From assembly GCA_903886975.1 (NCBI GenBank), contig CAISOB010000041.1, positions 56,264 through 120,263 of the forward strand: a stretch of DNA of 64,000 bases. The letters run 5' to 3'. Numbering within the stretch: the first letter of the stretch is position 1; each line of letters opens with the position of its first letter. The notes beneath the pieces were generated by a model. That model did no database searches. It was not told the origin of the DNA and worked only from the letters and a program-made list of their open reading frames with translations. The translations under genes and the position numbers were made by a program. This stretch comes from an uncultured beta proteobacterium. Its GTDB lineage: Bacteria; Pseudomonadota; Gammaproteobacteria; Burkholderiales; Rhodocyclaceae. This document shows, piece by piece, positions 56,588-64,000 of the stretch.

Positions 56588-57548
56588 TGGCCACTCCTTT
56601 TCTCTTGTTCCGGTAACTCTCGAGCGCCTGCTTGCCGCCGCCGATCAGTCCGTCCGGCATGACGACCATCAGCAACATGACCCCCAATCCGTAGATCAAG
56701 AGAATGTATTCCTGCAGGAACCTGAACCATTCAGGCAGCATCATCAGCAGCGCCGTTCCGACGATCGGTCCGGGCAGCGAGTGATAGCCGCCGAGCATCA
56801 ACATCACAAGGTAGAGCGAAGACTGCATGAAGGTGAATGAAGTCGCGCTGATGTAGCTGCTCACGAAAGCGAAGAGCGAGCCGGCGATGCCGCAATAGAG
56901 CCCGGAGATGGCAAAGGCGATGACCTTGGTCTGATAGCAGTTCACGCCCATGCACTTGGCCGCGATCTCGTTGTCGCGGATGGCCATGAACGCCCGGCCC
57001 AGCGAGGAACGGTAGATGACATAGGTCGCGATGCTGATGATGATGACGGCGACGGCGATCAGATAGAAGAGGCTCGTTTCGCTGGCGAATTCCAGGCTGC
57101 CGATCGCGAAGGGCGGGATGTTGGCGATGCCGTCCGCGCCTCCGGTGACCGGCTTCCAGTTCTGGAACAGGCCGTTGAGGATCATCACCACGCCGATCGT
57201 CGCGAAGCCGAAGTAATGGCCGTGCAGGCGGAACAGGGCGAGCCCGAGGATCGCGGCAAAAGCCGCGGTGCCAAGCCCGCTGGCCAGCAGCGCGACGAGC
57301 GCCGAGACGTGCAGCTTGACGGTCAGGATCGCACTGATGTAGGCGCCGACGCCCCAGAAGCCCGCCTGGGCGAAGGAAATCTGACCGGCCATGCCGAAAA
57401 TGACGAACAGACTGACCACGCACATATAGGTGATCATCGTCATATTGCAGACGCGCAGCATATAGTTCGAAACGGTGAACGGCAGGGTGAGAGCCAGCGC
57501 CAGCAGGAGCAGCAGAACGAGGCCGAAAATCTTTCGTTGTAGTGTCAT
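56571..57548 (-). CDS. livM: Branched-chain-type ABC transporter permease LivM
   Basis: A 325-residue inner-membrane permease with about nine hydrophobic helices. Conserved HAAT features are FVIFGMAGQISFAQAGFWGVGAYISAILT near residue 50, the loop RSSLGRAFMAIRDNEIAAKCMGVN that contacts the ATPase, and GGYHSLPGPIVGTALLMMLPEW. It lies 9 bp after livH. Confidence 0.94.
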   Translation of the reverse strand: MTLQRKIFGLVLLLLLALALTLPFTVSNYMLRVCNMTMITYMCVVSLFVIFGMAGQISFAQAGFWGVGAYISAILTVKLHVSALVALLASGLGTAAFAAILGLALFRLHGHYFGFATIGVVMILNGLFQNWKPVTGGADGIANIPPFAIGSLEFASETSLFYLIAVAVIIISIATYVIYRSSLGRAFMAIRDNEIAAKCMGVNCYQTKVIAFAISGLYCGIAGSLFAFVSSYISATSFTFMQSSLYLVMLMLGGYHSLPGPIVGTALLMMLPEWFRFLQEYILLIYGLGVMLLMVVMPDGLIGGGKQALESYRNKRKGVANVAQK

Positions 57549-57557
57549 GGGATCTGT

Positions 57558-58424
57558 CTAAACCTTGTCCGAAATCTTTTCGCCGAAGATCCCTTGCGGA
57601 CGGACCAGCAAGGCCAGAATCAGGCACAGGAAAACGATCGCGTCGCGATAGGTCGACGAAATGTAGGCGCCTGAAAAGGTATCGATGACGCCGACGACGA
57701 TGCCGCCGATGATCGCCCCGGGAACGCTGCCGAAGCCGCCGATGATGACCGCGGCAAAGGCCTTCAGCCCTGGCGATCCGCCCATCGTCGTCGATACGAA
57801 GAAGATCGGCGAGATCAGCATTCCGCCGATGCCGGTGATCAGCGCGCTGATGGCGAAGGTCATACTGGTGGCGACGACGACCGGAATCCCGATCAGCTCG
57901 GCCGCATACTGGTCCTGCGCCGTTGCTTGCAGGATGTTGCCGATATAGGTCTTCTCGAGCAGGTAGAAAATCATTCCCATCAAGGCCGCGGCGATCACGA
58001 TGGTGACCAGGAACTGCCACTCGATGGACACCGACGCGAACCTGGCGATGCCCGGAATGATCGGCTCGACCGAAAGCGGCGCCGGTCCCCAGACCAGGGT
58101 CGCGATTTCCTTCAGGGCGATCGAAGCGCCGATGGTGCTGATGATGACCGTCATGTCCCAGGATTTTCGTAGCGGCCAATAGGTTAGGAAATGGAAGACG
58201 ACGCCGACGAGCGCCATGATGGCTGCGCAGGCGACGAGCGCCACGGGCATCGGCAGGCCTTCGAGCTCGGTCAGGGTAAACGCGACGTAGGCGCCCGCCA
58301 TGAGCAAATCGCCCTGCGCGAAGTTGACCACGCCGACAGCACGCCAGATCAAGACAAAGCCCATGGCGACGAGTCCGTAGACGATCCCCATCGCCAGGCT
58401 GGCAATAATTAATTGCAGAACCAT
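57558..58424 (-). CDS. livH: Branched-chain-type ABC transporter permease LivH
   Basis: A 288-residue inner-membrane permease. The N-terminal LGMAIVYG-like start appears here as LAMGIVYGLVAMGFVLIWRAVGVVNFAQGDLLMAGAYVAFTL; later IGIPVVVATSMTFAISALITGIGGML and GFGSVPGAIIGGIVVGVIDTF are typical. It follows the binding-protein gene after a stem-loop (58510-58541) and begins the membrane part of the importer. Confidence 0.94.
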   Translation of the reverse strand: MVLQLIIASLAMGIVYGLVAMGFVLIWRAVGVVNFAQGDLLMAGAYVAFTLTELEGLPMPVALVACAAIMALVGVVFHFLTYWPLRKSWDMTVIISTIGASIALKEIATLVWGPAPLSVEPIIPGIARFASVSIEWQFLVTIVIAAALMGMIFYLLEKTYIGNILQATAQDQYAAELIGIPVVVATSMTFAISALITGIGGMLISPIFFVSTTMGGSPGLKAFAAVIIGGFGSVPGAIIGGIVVGVIDTFSGAYISSTYRDAIVFLCLILALLVRPQGIFGEKISDKV

Positions 58425-58509
58425 AGATCATTTCCCTCTTAGTCTTCGTGGCAGGATGTCGTCTCCTGCTCCGGCGGATACACCGCCGATGAAACGCCGG
58501 GATCTCCGG

Positions 58510-58541
58510 GGGGCTCTCCGGATCGCTATCCGCAGAGCCCC
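58510..58541 (-). other. Stem-loop between the Liv-type binding protein and livH
   Basis: GGGGCTCT at 58510-58517 and AGAGCCCC at 58534-58541 form a perfect 8-bp stem around a 16-base loop, 12 nt beyond the stop of the binding-protein gene and without a T-run. It resembles the stem-loop after the other binding-protein gene in this window and probably protects the upstream message. Confidence 0.6.
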
Positions 58542-58553
58542 GCAATGCTGTCC

Positions 58554-59693
58554 TCAGCGTCCGCGCACCGACTCGATGATCTGCGGCACACCCTTCCTGA
58601 CCTGCACGATGGCCACGCTCGTTCCACCGACGTTGTTGGCGTCAAAGGTGTAGGTTGTCGAAACGCCGACGACCTCTTTGACCGCAGCCAGTGCGTCGCG
58701 CATCGCCTTCTTGTCGTTCGTTCCAGCCCGCTTGAAAGCGTCGGCGATTACGTACACGGCGTCGTAGTTCATCGCCGAATTGAACTCGGATTCGAGTTTG
58801 TACTTGGCCTTGTAATTCGCGGCGAACTGCGCCGTCCACGGCGCCGGGTTGGAATACACGTAATCGGCAACCGAATAGACGCCTTCGGCGTTGTCCTTGG
58901 CGAGGTCAAGCGCAATCTTTGTCACGTAGGAATTCGAACCGACGACCGGGACCTTGATGTCCATCGACTGGATCTGCTTCATGATCAGGCCGGCTTCGAC
59001 GAGCTGCGACCAGGCCAGAATGCCGTCGGCGCCCGAGGCGCGGATCTTGGCCAGTTGCGGCGTCATGTCCTTGTCACCGGTGTTGTACTTCTCGACCAGA
59101 ATCGGCGGAACCTTGAGGTCCTCGAGCGTCTTCGTCGCGACTTCGGCGGCGCCCGAAGCAAAGTTGTCGGTGTCGTGCAGAATCGCGACCTTTTTCAAGC
59201 CCAGCTTCTTCGCGGCGTAATTGGCGATCGCCGCGGCGGAGACAGCATCGGCGGTACGCGTCTGGAACATCCAGGGATTTTTCTGCTTGGCGATATCGTT
59301 GCTGCTGCCGATGACCAGCGTCGGAATTTCAGCCTTCTTGATGCTCGGCGACATCGACAAATCCATCGTGCTGTAAATCGGGCCGATGACGACGTCGGCG
59401 CCGAGGCTGAGAACCTTGTTGAATGCGTTGACCGCGCCGGCGTCGTTGCCGCCGTCGTCCTCGATCATCACCGAGATCTTCTTGCCGTTGACGCCGCCCT
59501 TGCCGTTGATCTCTTCCAGAGCGAGCATGATGCCGTTTCTCGAGTACACCCCGGTCAGTGCCTTTTCGCCGGTCAAGGTCGTGACGACGCCGATTTTCAA
59601 TTCCTGAGCGTTAGCGGTTCCTGCCGACAGGAAACAACCGAGCACTGCAACGGCCGAAACCGAAAGAATCTTTCTGAAGCTCATCTTCTTCAT
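58554..59693 (-). CDS. Periplasmic binding protein of the Liv-type ABC transporter
   Basis: A 379-residue type I periplasmic binding protein. The signal peptide is MKKMSFRKILSVSAVAVLGCFLSAGTANA, cleaved near residue 29. The mature part shows LKIGVVTTLTGEKALTGVYSRNGIMLALEEING, GPIYSTMDLSMSPSIKKAEIPTLVIGSS and KLGLKKVAILHDTDNFASGAAE, typical of the LivK/HAAT receptor family. Start ATG 59693 follows AGGGGATGG; an ATG three codons later has AAGAAG. The ligand cannot be told from sequence; context favours a hydroxylated carboxylate or polyol-like compound. Confidence 0.92.
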   Translation of the reverse strand: MKKMSFRKILSVSAVAVLGCFLSAGTANAQELKIGVVTTLTGEKALTGVYSRNGIMLALEEINGKGGVNGKKISVMIEDDGGNDAGAVNAFNKVLSLGADVVIGPIYSTMDLSMSPSIKKAEIPTLVIGSSNDIAKQKNPWMFQTRTADAVSAAAIANYAAKKLGLKKVAILHDTDNFASGAAEVATKTLEDLKVPPILVEKYNTGDKDMTPQLAKIRASGADGILAWSQLVEAGLIMKQIQSMDIKVPVVGSNSYVTKIALDLAKDNAEGVYSVADYVYSNPAPWTAQFAANYKAKYKLESEFNSAMNYDAVYVIADAFKRAGTNDKKAMRDALAAVKEVVGVSTTYTFDANNVGGTSVAIVQVRKGVPQIIESVRGR

Positions 59694-59804
59694 GGCCCAT
59701 CCCCTAAGAGTAATTGTGAAACTGCTTGACGACTGCGTTTCCACCGGCCGGCGGACCCGCGCTGACACCCCACTGCGAACTTTTCCCATTCGTGAAACGA
59801 CGAT

Positions 59805-60704
59805 CTAGGCAAGTTTCCGCCTGACTTCAATCTTGGAAAGCTTTTCGTAATACTTGACGATGGCGCTGTGATCGTCGTTCCCCGAACCATCAACCTTGAG
59901 CGCCTGGAGGATTTCCATGACCCCGGCTGTAAGCGGCAGCGGAACGCCGATGTTGTGCGCCGTCGTCAGCGCGTTGTCAAGGTCCTTGAGGTGCAGATTG
60001 ATCCGGAAACCCGGGTTGAACTTGCGCTCGAGCATCAACGGCATCTTCGCGTTCATCACCGTGCTGCCGGCGAGGCCCCCCTTGATCGCGTTGAACACGA
60101 GATCGGGATCGACACCGGCTCTTGTCGCCAGCGTCATCGCTTCTGAAACCGCCGCGATGTTGAGCGCGACAATGACCTGGTTGGCGAGCTTGGTCACGTT
60201 GCCGGCGCCGATGTCGCCGACGCGAACCACGGAAGCGCCCATGTATTTGAGAATGGGCAGACACTCGTCGAAGACGGCCTGCTCGCCGCCGACCATGATC
60301 GACAGCGTCGCGTCGATCGCCTTGGGTTCGCCGCCGCTCACCGGCGCGTCGATCATCTTCACGCCGATTTCTGCAAGCGCCTTGGCGACCTCCTGTGCGG
60401 CTTGCGGCGCAATCGAGCTCATGTCGATGACGATGGTTCCGGCACGCGCGCCTTCGTCGACGCCGTTCCTGCCGAGAACGACTTCCTTGACCTGCGGCGA
60501 ATTCGGCAACATGGTGATGATGATCTCGGTCTGCGCCGCGACGTCGCGCGGCGTCGCCGCCGGTTTCGCGCCGAGCGAAACGAGTTCGTTGACGGCCGCG
60601 GCGTTGATGTCGCACACCGTCAAGTCGTATCCCGCTTTCAGAAGATTCTTGCTCATCGGTTTGCCCATGATGCCAAGCCCGATGAAACCGATTTTCTTGT
60701 TCAT
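59805..60704 (-). CDS. garR: Beta-hydroxyacid dehydrogenase, tartronate-semialdehyde-reductase-like
   Basis: A 299-residue NAD(P)-dependent enzyme. The Rossmann motif is GFIGLGIMGKPMSKNLLKAG (6-25), substrate loop DAPVSGGEPKA (119-129), and catalytic Lys172 in GNVTKLANQ. The pattern is that of GarR/GlxR, which reduce tartronate semialdehyde to D-glycerate; related enzymes act on threonate, 3-hydroxyisobutyrate or sulfolactaldehyde. Its neighbour hyi supplies tartronate semialdehyde from hydroxypyruvate, so the GarR reading is favoured. ATG 60704 follows GGGGAGGATGT. It lies 16 bp after hyi. Confidence 0.88.
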   Translation of the reverse strand: MNKKIGFIGLGIMGKPMSKNLLKAGYDLTVCDINAAAVNELVSLGAKPAATPRDVAAQTEIIITMLPNSPQVKEVVLGRNGVDEGARAGTIVIDMSSIAPQAAQEVAKALAEIGVKMIDAPVSGGEPKAIDATLSIMVGGEQAVFDECLPILKYMGASVVRVGDIGAGNVTKLANQVIVALNIAAVSEAMTLATRAGVDPDLVFNAIKGGLAGSTVMNAKMPLMLERKFNPGFRINLHLKDLDNALTTAHNIGVPLPLTAGVMEILQALKVDGSGNDDHSAIVKYYEKLSKIEVRRKLA

Positions 60705-60720
60705 ACATCCTCCCCTGTAT

Positions 60721-61527
60721 TCATTGCAGCGCATAGCCGAACTCGGGGATCCATCCGAGCGAGCCCACGCTGTCGGGCGTCGGGACGTATTCGAGACCGA
60801 TGTAACCGTCGTATCCCATGTTCAGGAATTCGGCGAGCAGCCAGCGGTAGTTGATTTCGCCGGTGCCGGGCTGGTGGCGTCCGGGGTTGTCGGCGATTTG
60901 GATGTGGCTGATTCGCGTCAGATTCTTGCGAGCGACGCCAGCGAGTTCGCCCTCCATCCGTTGCGCGTGATAAACGTCGTACTGCAGGAAGGCATTGGCG
61001 CTCCCGACTTCATCGAGTACATCAAGGACCTTGGCCGTCGTGTCCAGCGTGAAGCCTGCGACGTCGCGCGAATTGAGGTGTTCGATGAGAAGCCGGGCGC
61101 CTTGCTTGGCGAAAGTCTCCGCCGCATACCTGAGATTCTGGACGAGCGCCTCGCGCTGAGCGGCGGCCGGGACGTCGGGAAGGACTTTGCCGACGAGGCA
61201 ATTGATCTGCTTGACGCCGAGTGCCTGCGCGTACTCGAGCGCACGATGAACACCTTCCCGGTACTCGTCGCGGCGCTTCGGGTCAACGGCGATACCGCGT
61301 TCCCCGGCCGCCCAATTGCCGGCCGGCGTGTTGATCAACACCAGTTTCAGCCCGTTCGCGACCAGCGCGCTCTTTAGATCGGCGACCCGATATTCATAGG
61401 GGAACATGAATTCGACCGCTTTGAATCCCGCATTCGCAGCAGCGGCGAAGCGCTCCATGAAGGGCACTTCCTGAAACATCATCGAAAGGTTCGCCGAAAA
61501 TTTCGGCACGCTTGCTGGATTGGTCAT
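60721..61527 (-). CDS. hyi: Hydroxypyruvate isomerase family protein
   Basis: A 268-residue TIM-barrel isomerase interconverting hydroxypyruvate and tartronate semialdehyde. It starts MTNPASVPKFSANLSMMFQEVPFMERF; metal and catalytic residues lie in LLIEHLNSRDVAGF, QYDVYHAQRMEGEL, HIQIADNPGRHQPGTGEINY and YIGLEYVP. Family members also include 2-oxo-tetronate isomerase OtnI, so a four-carbon substrate is possible. It is the first gene behind the sigma-54 promoter at 61629-61643, with a leader of about 90 nt. Confidence 0.9.
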   Translation of the reverse strand: MTNPASVPKFSANLSMMFQEVPFMERFAAAANAGFKAVEFMFPYEYRVADLKSALVANGLKLVLINTPAGNWAAGERGIAVDPKRRDEYREGVHRALEYAQALGVKQINCLVGKVLPDVPAAAQREALVQNLRYAAETFAKQGARLLIEHLNSRDVAGFTLDTTAKVLDVLDEVGSANAFLQYDVYHAQRMEGELAGVARKNLTRISHIQIADNPGRHQPGTGEINYRWLLAEFLNMGYDGYIGLEYVPTPDSVGSLGWIPEFGYALQ

Positions 61528-61628
61528 TGTCGATCCCCGAGGCTTTCTTGTTGTTTTCGTTATGATTGATGCGTCCCGTCCGATCTTGCCAAGAACTCGA
61601 TGGCAAAACGGCTTCTGGCCTTGCGTCA

Positions 61629-61643
61629 GCAATATTTGAGCCA
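61629..61643 (-). promoter_or_regulatory. Sigma-54 (-24/-12) promoter of the hyi-garR-Liv-transketolase cluster
   Basis: Minus strand TGGCTC (61643-61638), five bases AAATA, then TTGCT (from 61632), against the consensus TGGCAC-N5-TTGCA: the GG and GC doublets are at the required spacing and only one position of the -24 hexamer differs. The predicted start is near 61617. A sigma-54 activator gene lies immediately upstream. Confidence 0.78.
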
Positions 61644-61722
61644 ACGCCTGCGGACGGCCATAAGCGCCTGTTTTGTCTTGACTGTTCGGATTGCGCGCCG
61701 ATCGGCAGAGGGGTCAAAATTG

Positions 61723-61735
61723 TTTCAATATGAAA
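61723..61735. promoter_or_regulatory. Candidate upstream activator site for the PrpR-like protein
   Basis: TTTCA-ATA-TGAAA at 61723-61735 is a perfect dyad, extended on both sides (GTTTCA and TGAAAAC), centred about 112 bp upstream of the predicted sigma-54 start. A related half-site TTTCATTGAG lies at 61748-61757. The distance suits an enhancer-binding protein. Confidence 0.5.
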
Positions 61736-61897
61736 ACGTGAGTCCCATTTCATTGAGAAGCGGGGGAGGGCGCATCATGGTCACGGCGGCTGCCTTCGAG
61801 ATTCGCGGGGAAGCGCGCGTCTATCGCAGGCGAAGCGGTTCTCGCTGAAACCGCATTGGCGGCAGGAATGACCGTGCAGGAGCCGGGCGCCAAATCG

Positions 61898-63799
61898 CTA
61901 GGCCTGCTTTTCCTTGATCCGTCGCCAGATCGTCGTGCGGCCGACACCGAGGATGCTGCTCGATTCCTTCAGCGAGCCGTTCGTCTTCTTATAGACGTAA
62001 TCGATGTAGCCTTCCTGCAAGTCCTTGAGTGTCTGCCCGTCGGTGAATGCCGACTGGATCCGGTCGGGCGTCCGGGGCGCTTCGGGACGCATTGGCACCG
62101 CCAGGTCGCTGACGCCGATGACGTCACCTTCGCAAATCACGACCGCGCGCTCGATCATGCCTTGCAGTTCGCGCACGTTGCCTTCGTAGACGTAGCTGCG
62201 CAAATACTTGATACCTTCGGCGTCGAGCGTCATCCTCGTCTTGCGATATTTGAATCCGAAGTCCTTGACGAAATGCCGGCTGAGGAGCTCGATGTCGTCG
62301 ATGCGTTCGTTTAGTGATGGCACGTACAGCGTCAGGATGGCGATCCGGAAATAGAGATCGACCCTGAACTGGTTCTGGCTGGCGAGGCTGCGCAGATCGC
62401 GGTTGGTCGCGCAGATAATGCGGACGTCGACGGGAATCAGCTTGTTATCGCCGATCCGCATCACCTGCTTTTCCTGCAGTACCCGGAGTAGCCGGCCCTG
62501 GAGCAGCAGCGGCAGCTCGCTGATCTCGTCGAGGAAGACGGTCCCGCCATGGGCCATCTCGAAGAGTCCGGCCTTCCCCTTCTTGGTCGCCCCTGTGAAC
62601 GAGCCTTCGACGTAGCCGAAGAGTTCGCTCTCGATCAAGGATTCGGGAAGGGCCGCACAGTTGATTGCGACAAACGGCGAATTCTTTCGTTTGCTGCTGT
62701 TGTGGATGCTCTGGGCAAAGAGTTCCTTGCCGACGCCGGACGGACCGACGATCAGCACCGAGGTGTCGTAGTGGGCGTATTTCTGGCTGGTCCGGATGCA
62801 CTCGGCGACAACGCCGCTCTTGTGGACGATGTCGGGGAAGTTGTACTGCGCGACGAAGCCTTTTTCCGACAGCTTGATCCGGATCTTCTGCTCGAGCTTC
62901 TGGACTTCGGTGATGTCCTGGTAGGTCGCAACCGCGCCGAGCACCTCGCCATCGACGATGACCGGAACGCGGTTCGTCGCGACGACCGTCTGGTTGTCGA
63001 GCCACTGGATGTCGCCGATTTCGGGCTTGACCGTATCAAGGATGCTAAGCAGCTTGGTCTTCGGAATGATCTCGTCGATCGGCTTTCCGAGCGCCTCCTG
63101 TTTGCTGAATCCGGTGAGCTTCTCGGATGCGCTATTGAAGACGGTCACAAGCCCCTCCTTGTCGATGGCGATGATACCGTCATGGACAAAATCGATGATT
63201 GTGGCGAACTGCTGCGCTTTTTCCTTCTGCAGGCGCGACGCGTGGAGGATGTCCTTCGCTTGCTGGATCGCGTTCAGCATCGCCTGGCCTCCCGAATGAA
63301 CGAGGAAGACTTTGCAGTTCGGCTTGGCGACGGCACCCTTGACGTTGTTGTCGCCAACGAAGACGCGGATCCCTTGCTGGATCTGCCTTTCCATCTCGGC
63401 GGCGATATCGCTCTTGTCGTTGATTTGGAAACAGACCGTCTTCAAGCCCATGACCTCGGCAATGATCTCGGCGCCATAGATTACATTGCGGTGGCCGATG
63501 ACGCCGATCAGCCCGGTCTCGCCGGACTGCTTGACCTCCTTGAAAATTTCGATGAGATCAAATGCGGTTACCTTGACTTCGACGACCGGAATGTCGAACT
63601 CGGACTTGATCACCTCGTAGAATCCGCCGCGCGAAATCAACGCCTTTGCGCCGTCGCTGATGGCCGAACGCGTCAGTTCGAGGACATTCCCCGTGTCCGC
63701 TTCGAGAACGTCAACATTGGCCAGGTCATTCTCTTCGATGACCTGTCGGGTGAGCTCGGCCATCGAACTGAACGGAGTAACGACGACAATTTCCTTCAT
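61898..63799 (-). CDS. PrpR-like sigma-54-dependent transcriptional activator
   Basis: A 633-residue enhancer-binding protein. Residues 1-190 form a PrpR_N-type sensor domain (ISRGGFYEVI, VIGHRNVIYGAEIIAEVMG, GDNNVKGAVAKPNCKVFLVHSG); 200-300 a PAS domain (FVHDGIIAIDKEGLVTVFNSASEKLTGF, VATYQDITEVQKLEQKI); 320-560 the AAA+ domain with Walker A GPSGVGKE (352-359), a GSFTGA sigma-54 loop (399-404; Ser for the usual Ala), Walker B GGTVFLDEIS; and a Fis-type HTH at the C-terminus (SLKESSSILGVGRTTIWRRIK). It lies upstream of, and points toward, the sigma-54 promoter of the hyi cluster, which it very likely activates in response to an unknown metabolite. Confidence 0.95.
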   Translation of the reverse strand: MKEIVVVTPFSSMAELTRQVIEENDLANVDVLEADTGNVLELTRSAISDGAKALISRGGFYEVIKSEFDIPVVEVKVTAFDLIEIFKEVKQSGETGLIGVIGHRNVIYGAEIIAEVMGLKTVCFQINDKSDIAAEMERQIQQGIRVFVGDNNVKGAVAKPNCKVFLVHSGGQAMLNAIQQAKDILHASRLQKEKAQQFATIIDFVHDGIIAIDKEGLVTVFNSASEKLTGFSKQEALGKPIDEIIPKTKLLSILDTVKPEIGDIQWLDNQTVVATNRVPVIVDGEVLGAVATYQDITEVQKLEQKIRIKLSEKGFVAQYNFPDIVHKSGVVAECIRTSQKYAHYDTSVLIVGPSGVGKELFAQSIHNSSKRKNSPFVAINCAALPESLIESELFGYVEGSFTGATKKGKAGLFEMAHGGTVFLDEISELPLLLQGRLLRVLQEKQVMRIGDNKLIPVDVRIICATNRDLRSLASQNQFRVDLYFRIAILTLYVPSLNERIDDIELLSRHFVKDFGFKYRKTRMTLDAEGIKYLRSYVYEGNVRELQGMIERAVVICEGDVIGVSDLAVPMRPEAPRTPDRIQSAFTDGQTLKDLQEGYIDYVYKKTNGSLKESSSILGVGRTTIWRRIKEKQA

Positions 63800-63811
63800 G
63801 CGGTATCTCCC

Positions 63812-64000
63812 TTACGCATACCCTGATCCCCTGCACTTCGCTCGCAATTGTGCGAAGACACCTTGTATGTTCAAACCACCGATTCCGTAGAAGAATCGGA
63901 ACTTGAGCGGGATGGTGTTGCGCCCGCGGTTGGTGACACGACAGCCCGTTGAAGCCTTGGGCACTTGAGCTCGTACGTTAGCGTGGGGCGTCGTGTCACA
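63812..64000 (-). CDS. Possible C-terminal fragment of an upstream gene, open at the window edge
   Basis: A minus-strand frame is open from base 64000 to a TAA at 63814-63812, 63 codons with the last one the stop; it reads for example TGCRVTNRGRNTIPLKFRFF, and ends 12 bp before the activator start. I do not recognise it. The same stretch contains an inverted repeat at 63933-63999. It may be the end of a real gene, or non-coding DNA that happens to be open. Confidence 0.3.
   Translation of the reverse strand, partial: CDTTPHANVRAQVPKASTGCRVTNRGRNTIPLKFRFFYGIGGLNIQGVFAQLRAKCRGSGYA
63933..63999. repeat. Inverted repeat at the window edge
   Basis: GTGACACGAC (63933-63942) plus A-GCCC pairs with GGGC (63986-63989) and GTCGTGTCAC (63990-63999): a perfect 10-bp outer arm and 4-bp inner arm with one bulged base, enclosing about 38 bases. 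Its role is unknown; the element may extend beyond the window. Confidence 0.6.

Larger units (their letters stand above)
61528..61897. other. 370-bp control region between the PrpR-like activator and hyi
   Basis: It contains the sigma-54 promoter and upstream dyad listed separately. Both flanking genes are on the minus strand, so the activator is transcribed into this region. No coding frame here looks real; one plus-strand frame of about 80 codons (61600-61848) has no ribosome-binding site or family character. Confidence 0.65.

Noticed and set aside
56731..58545. 604-codon minus-strand frame spanning livM and livH
   Set aside because: Reads through two well-defined permease genes in another frame; the translation is Arg/His-rich without membrane segments.
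55120..59693. Branched-chain amino-acid uptake as the function of the Liv-type transporter
   Set aside because: The family name alone suggests it, but the operon partners are hydroxypyruvate, polyol and transketolase enzymes and none is an amino-acid enzyme, so I did not assign that substrate.
61600..61848. 82-codon plus-strand frame in the sigma-54 control region
   Set aside because: No ribosome-binding site, Arg-rich unstructured translation, and it overlies the promoter and activator-site candidates.

Overview
The window is a GC-rich, densely coded bacterial chromosome segment with about 60 recognisable protein genes, one 6S RNA and one cobalamin riboswitch. Gene content and order (riboflavin genes running into nusB; zapA followed by 6S RNA; NodIJ-type exporter; plsB; TIGR02449 and TIGR02647 proteins) point to a betaproteobacterium. 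A complete propionyl-CoA/methylmalonyl-CoA set next to a Na+-pumping methylmalonyl-CoA decarboxylase suggests a Rhodocyclales member such as the Propionivibrio/Accumulibacter group. This placement is inference; no rRNA or tRNA gene is present to confirm it.

Layout. 1-4.5 kb: leuA, ribE, ribBA, ribH and nusB (cut by the window edge), all on the minus strand. 4.6-7.9 kb, plus strand: an Lrp/AsnC regulator with an upstream dyad, an acyl-CoA synthetase, a secreted BON-type protein and a DUF1428 protein. 7.9-17.1 kb: a minus-strand carbohydrate operon (ABC ATPase, binding protein, two permeases, two zinc dehydrogenases, a YbhE-type lactonase) diverging from a GntR/FCD regulator and a cupin, with a readable promoter and paired operator-like dyads between. 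17.2-21.4 kb: riboswitch-controlled btuB-btuC-btuD. 21.4-22.3 kb: TIGR02449 gene, zapA, 6S RNA and a terminator. 22.4-38.8 kb: mostly housekeeping genes (selO, dsbD, cutA, a Ycf46-like AAA ATPase, MFS, a NodIJ-like exporter, hydrolase, ferredoxin, VanZ, lytic transglycosylase, plsB, an EF-G paralogue).

39-49.7 kb is a C3/C4 acyl-CoA region. The plus-strand operon mmdA-mmdD-mmdC-mmdB encodes a membrane Na+-translocating methylmalonyl-CoA decarboxylase. It converges at a terminator on a minus-strand operon for methylmalonyl-CoA mutase, MeaB and both propionyl-CoA carboxylase subunits. Together they interconvert propionyl-CoA, methylmalonyl-CoA and succinyl-CoA, with the option of conserving decarboxylation energy as a sodium gradient. 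Mutase needs B12, so it links functionally to the B12 uptake genes.

51-63.8 kb is the most unusual part: an eleven-gene co-directional cluster (hydroxypyruvate isomerase, tartronate-semialdehyde-reductase-like enzyme, Liv-type ABC importer, zinc dehydrogenase, split two-subunit transketolase, second zinc dehydrogenase) preceded by a good sigma-54 promoter, a dyad about 110 bp upstream, and a PrpR-like sigma-54 activator. It reads as an inducible catabolic operon for a hydroxylated substrate I cannot name. It contains no sugar kinase, so the transketolase probably does the carbon-carbon chemistry. It is my best candidate for an undescribed pathway.
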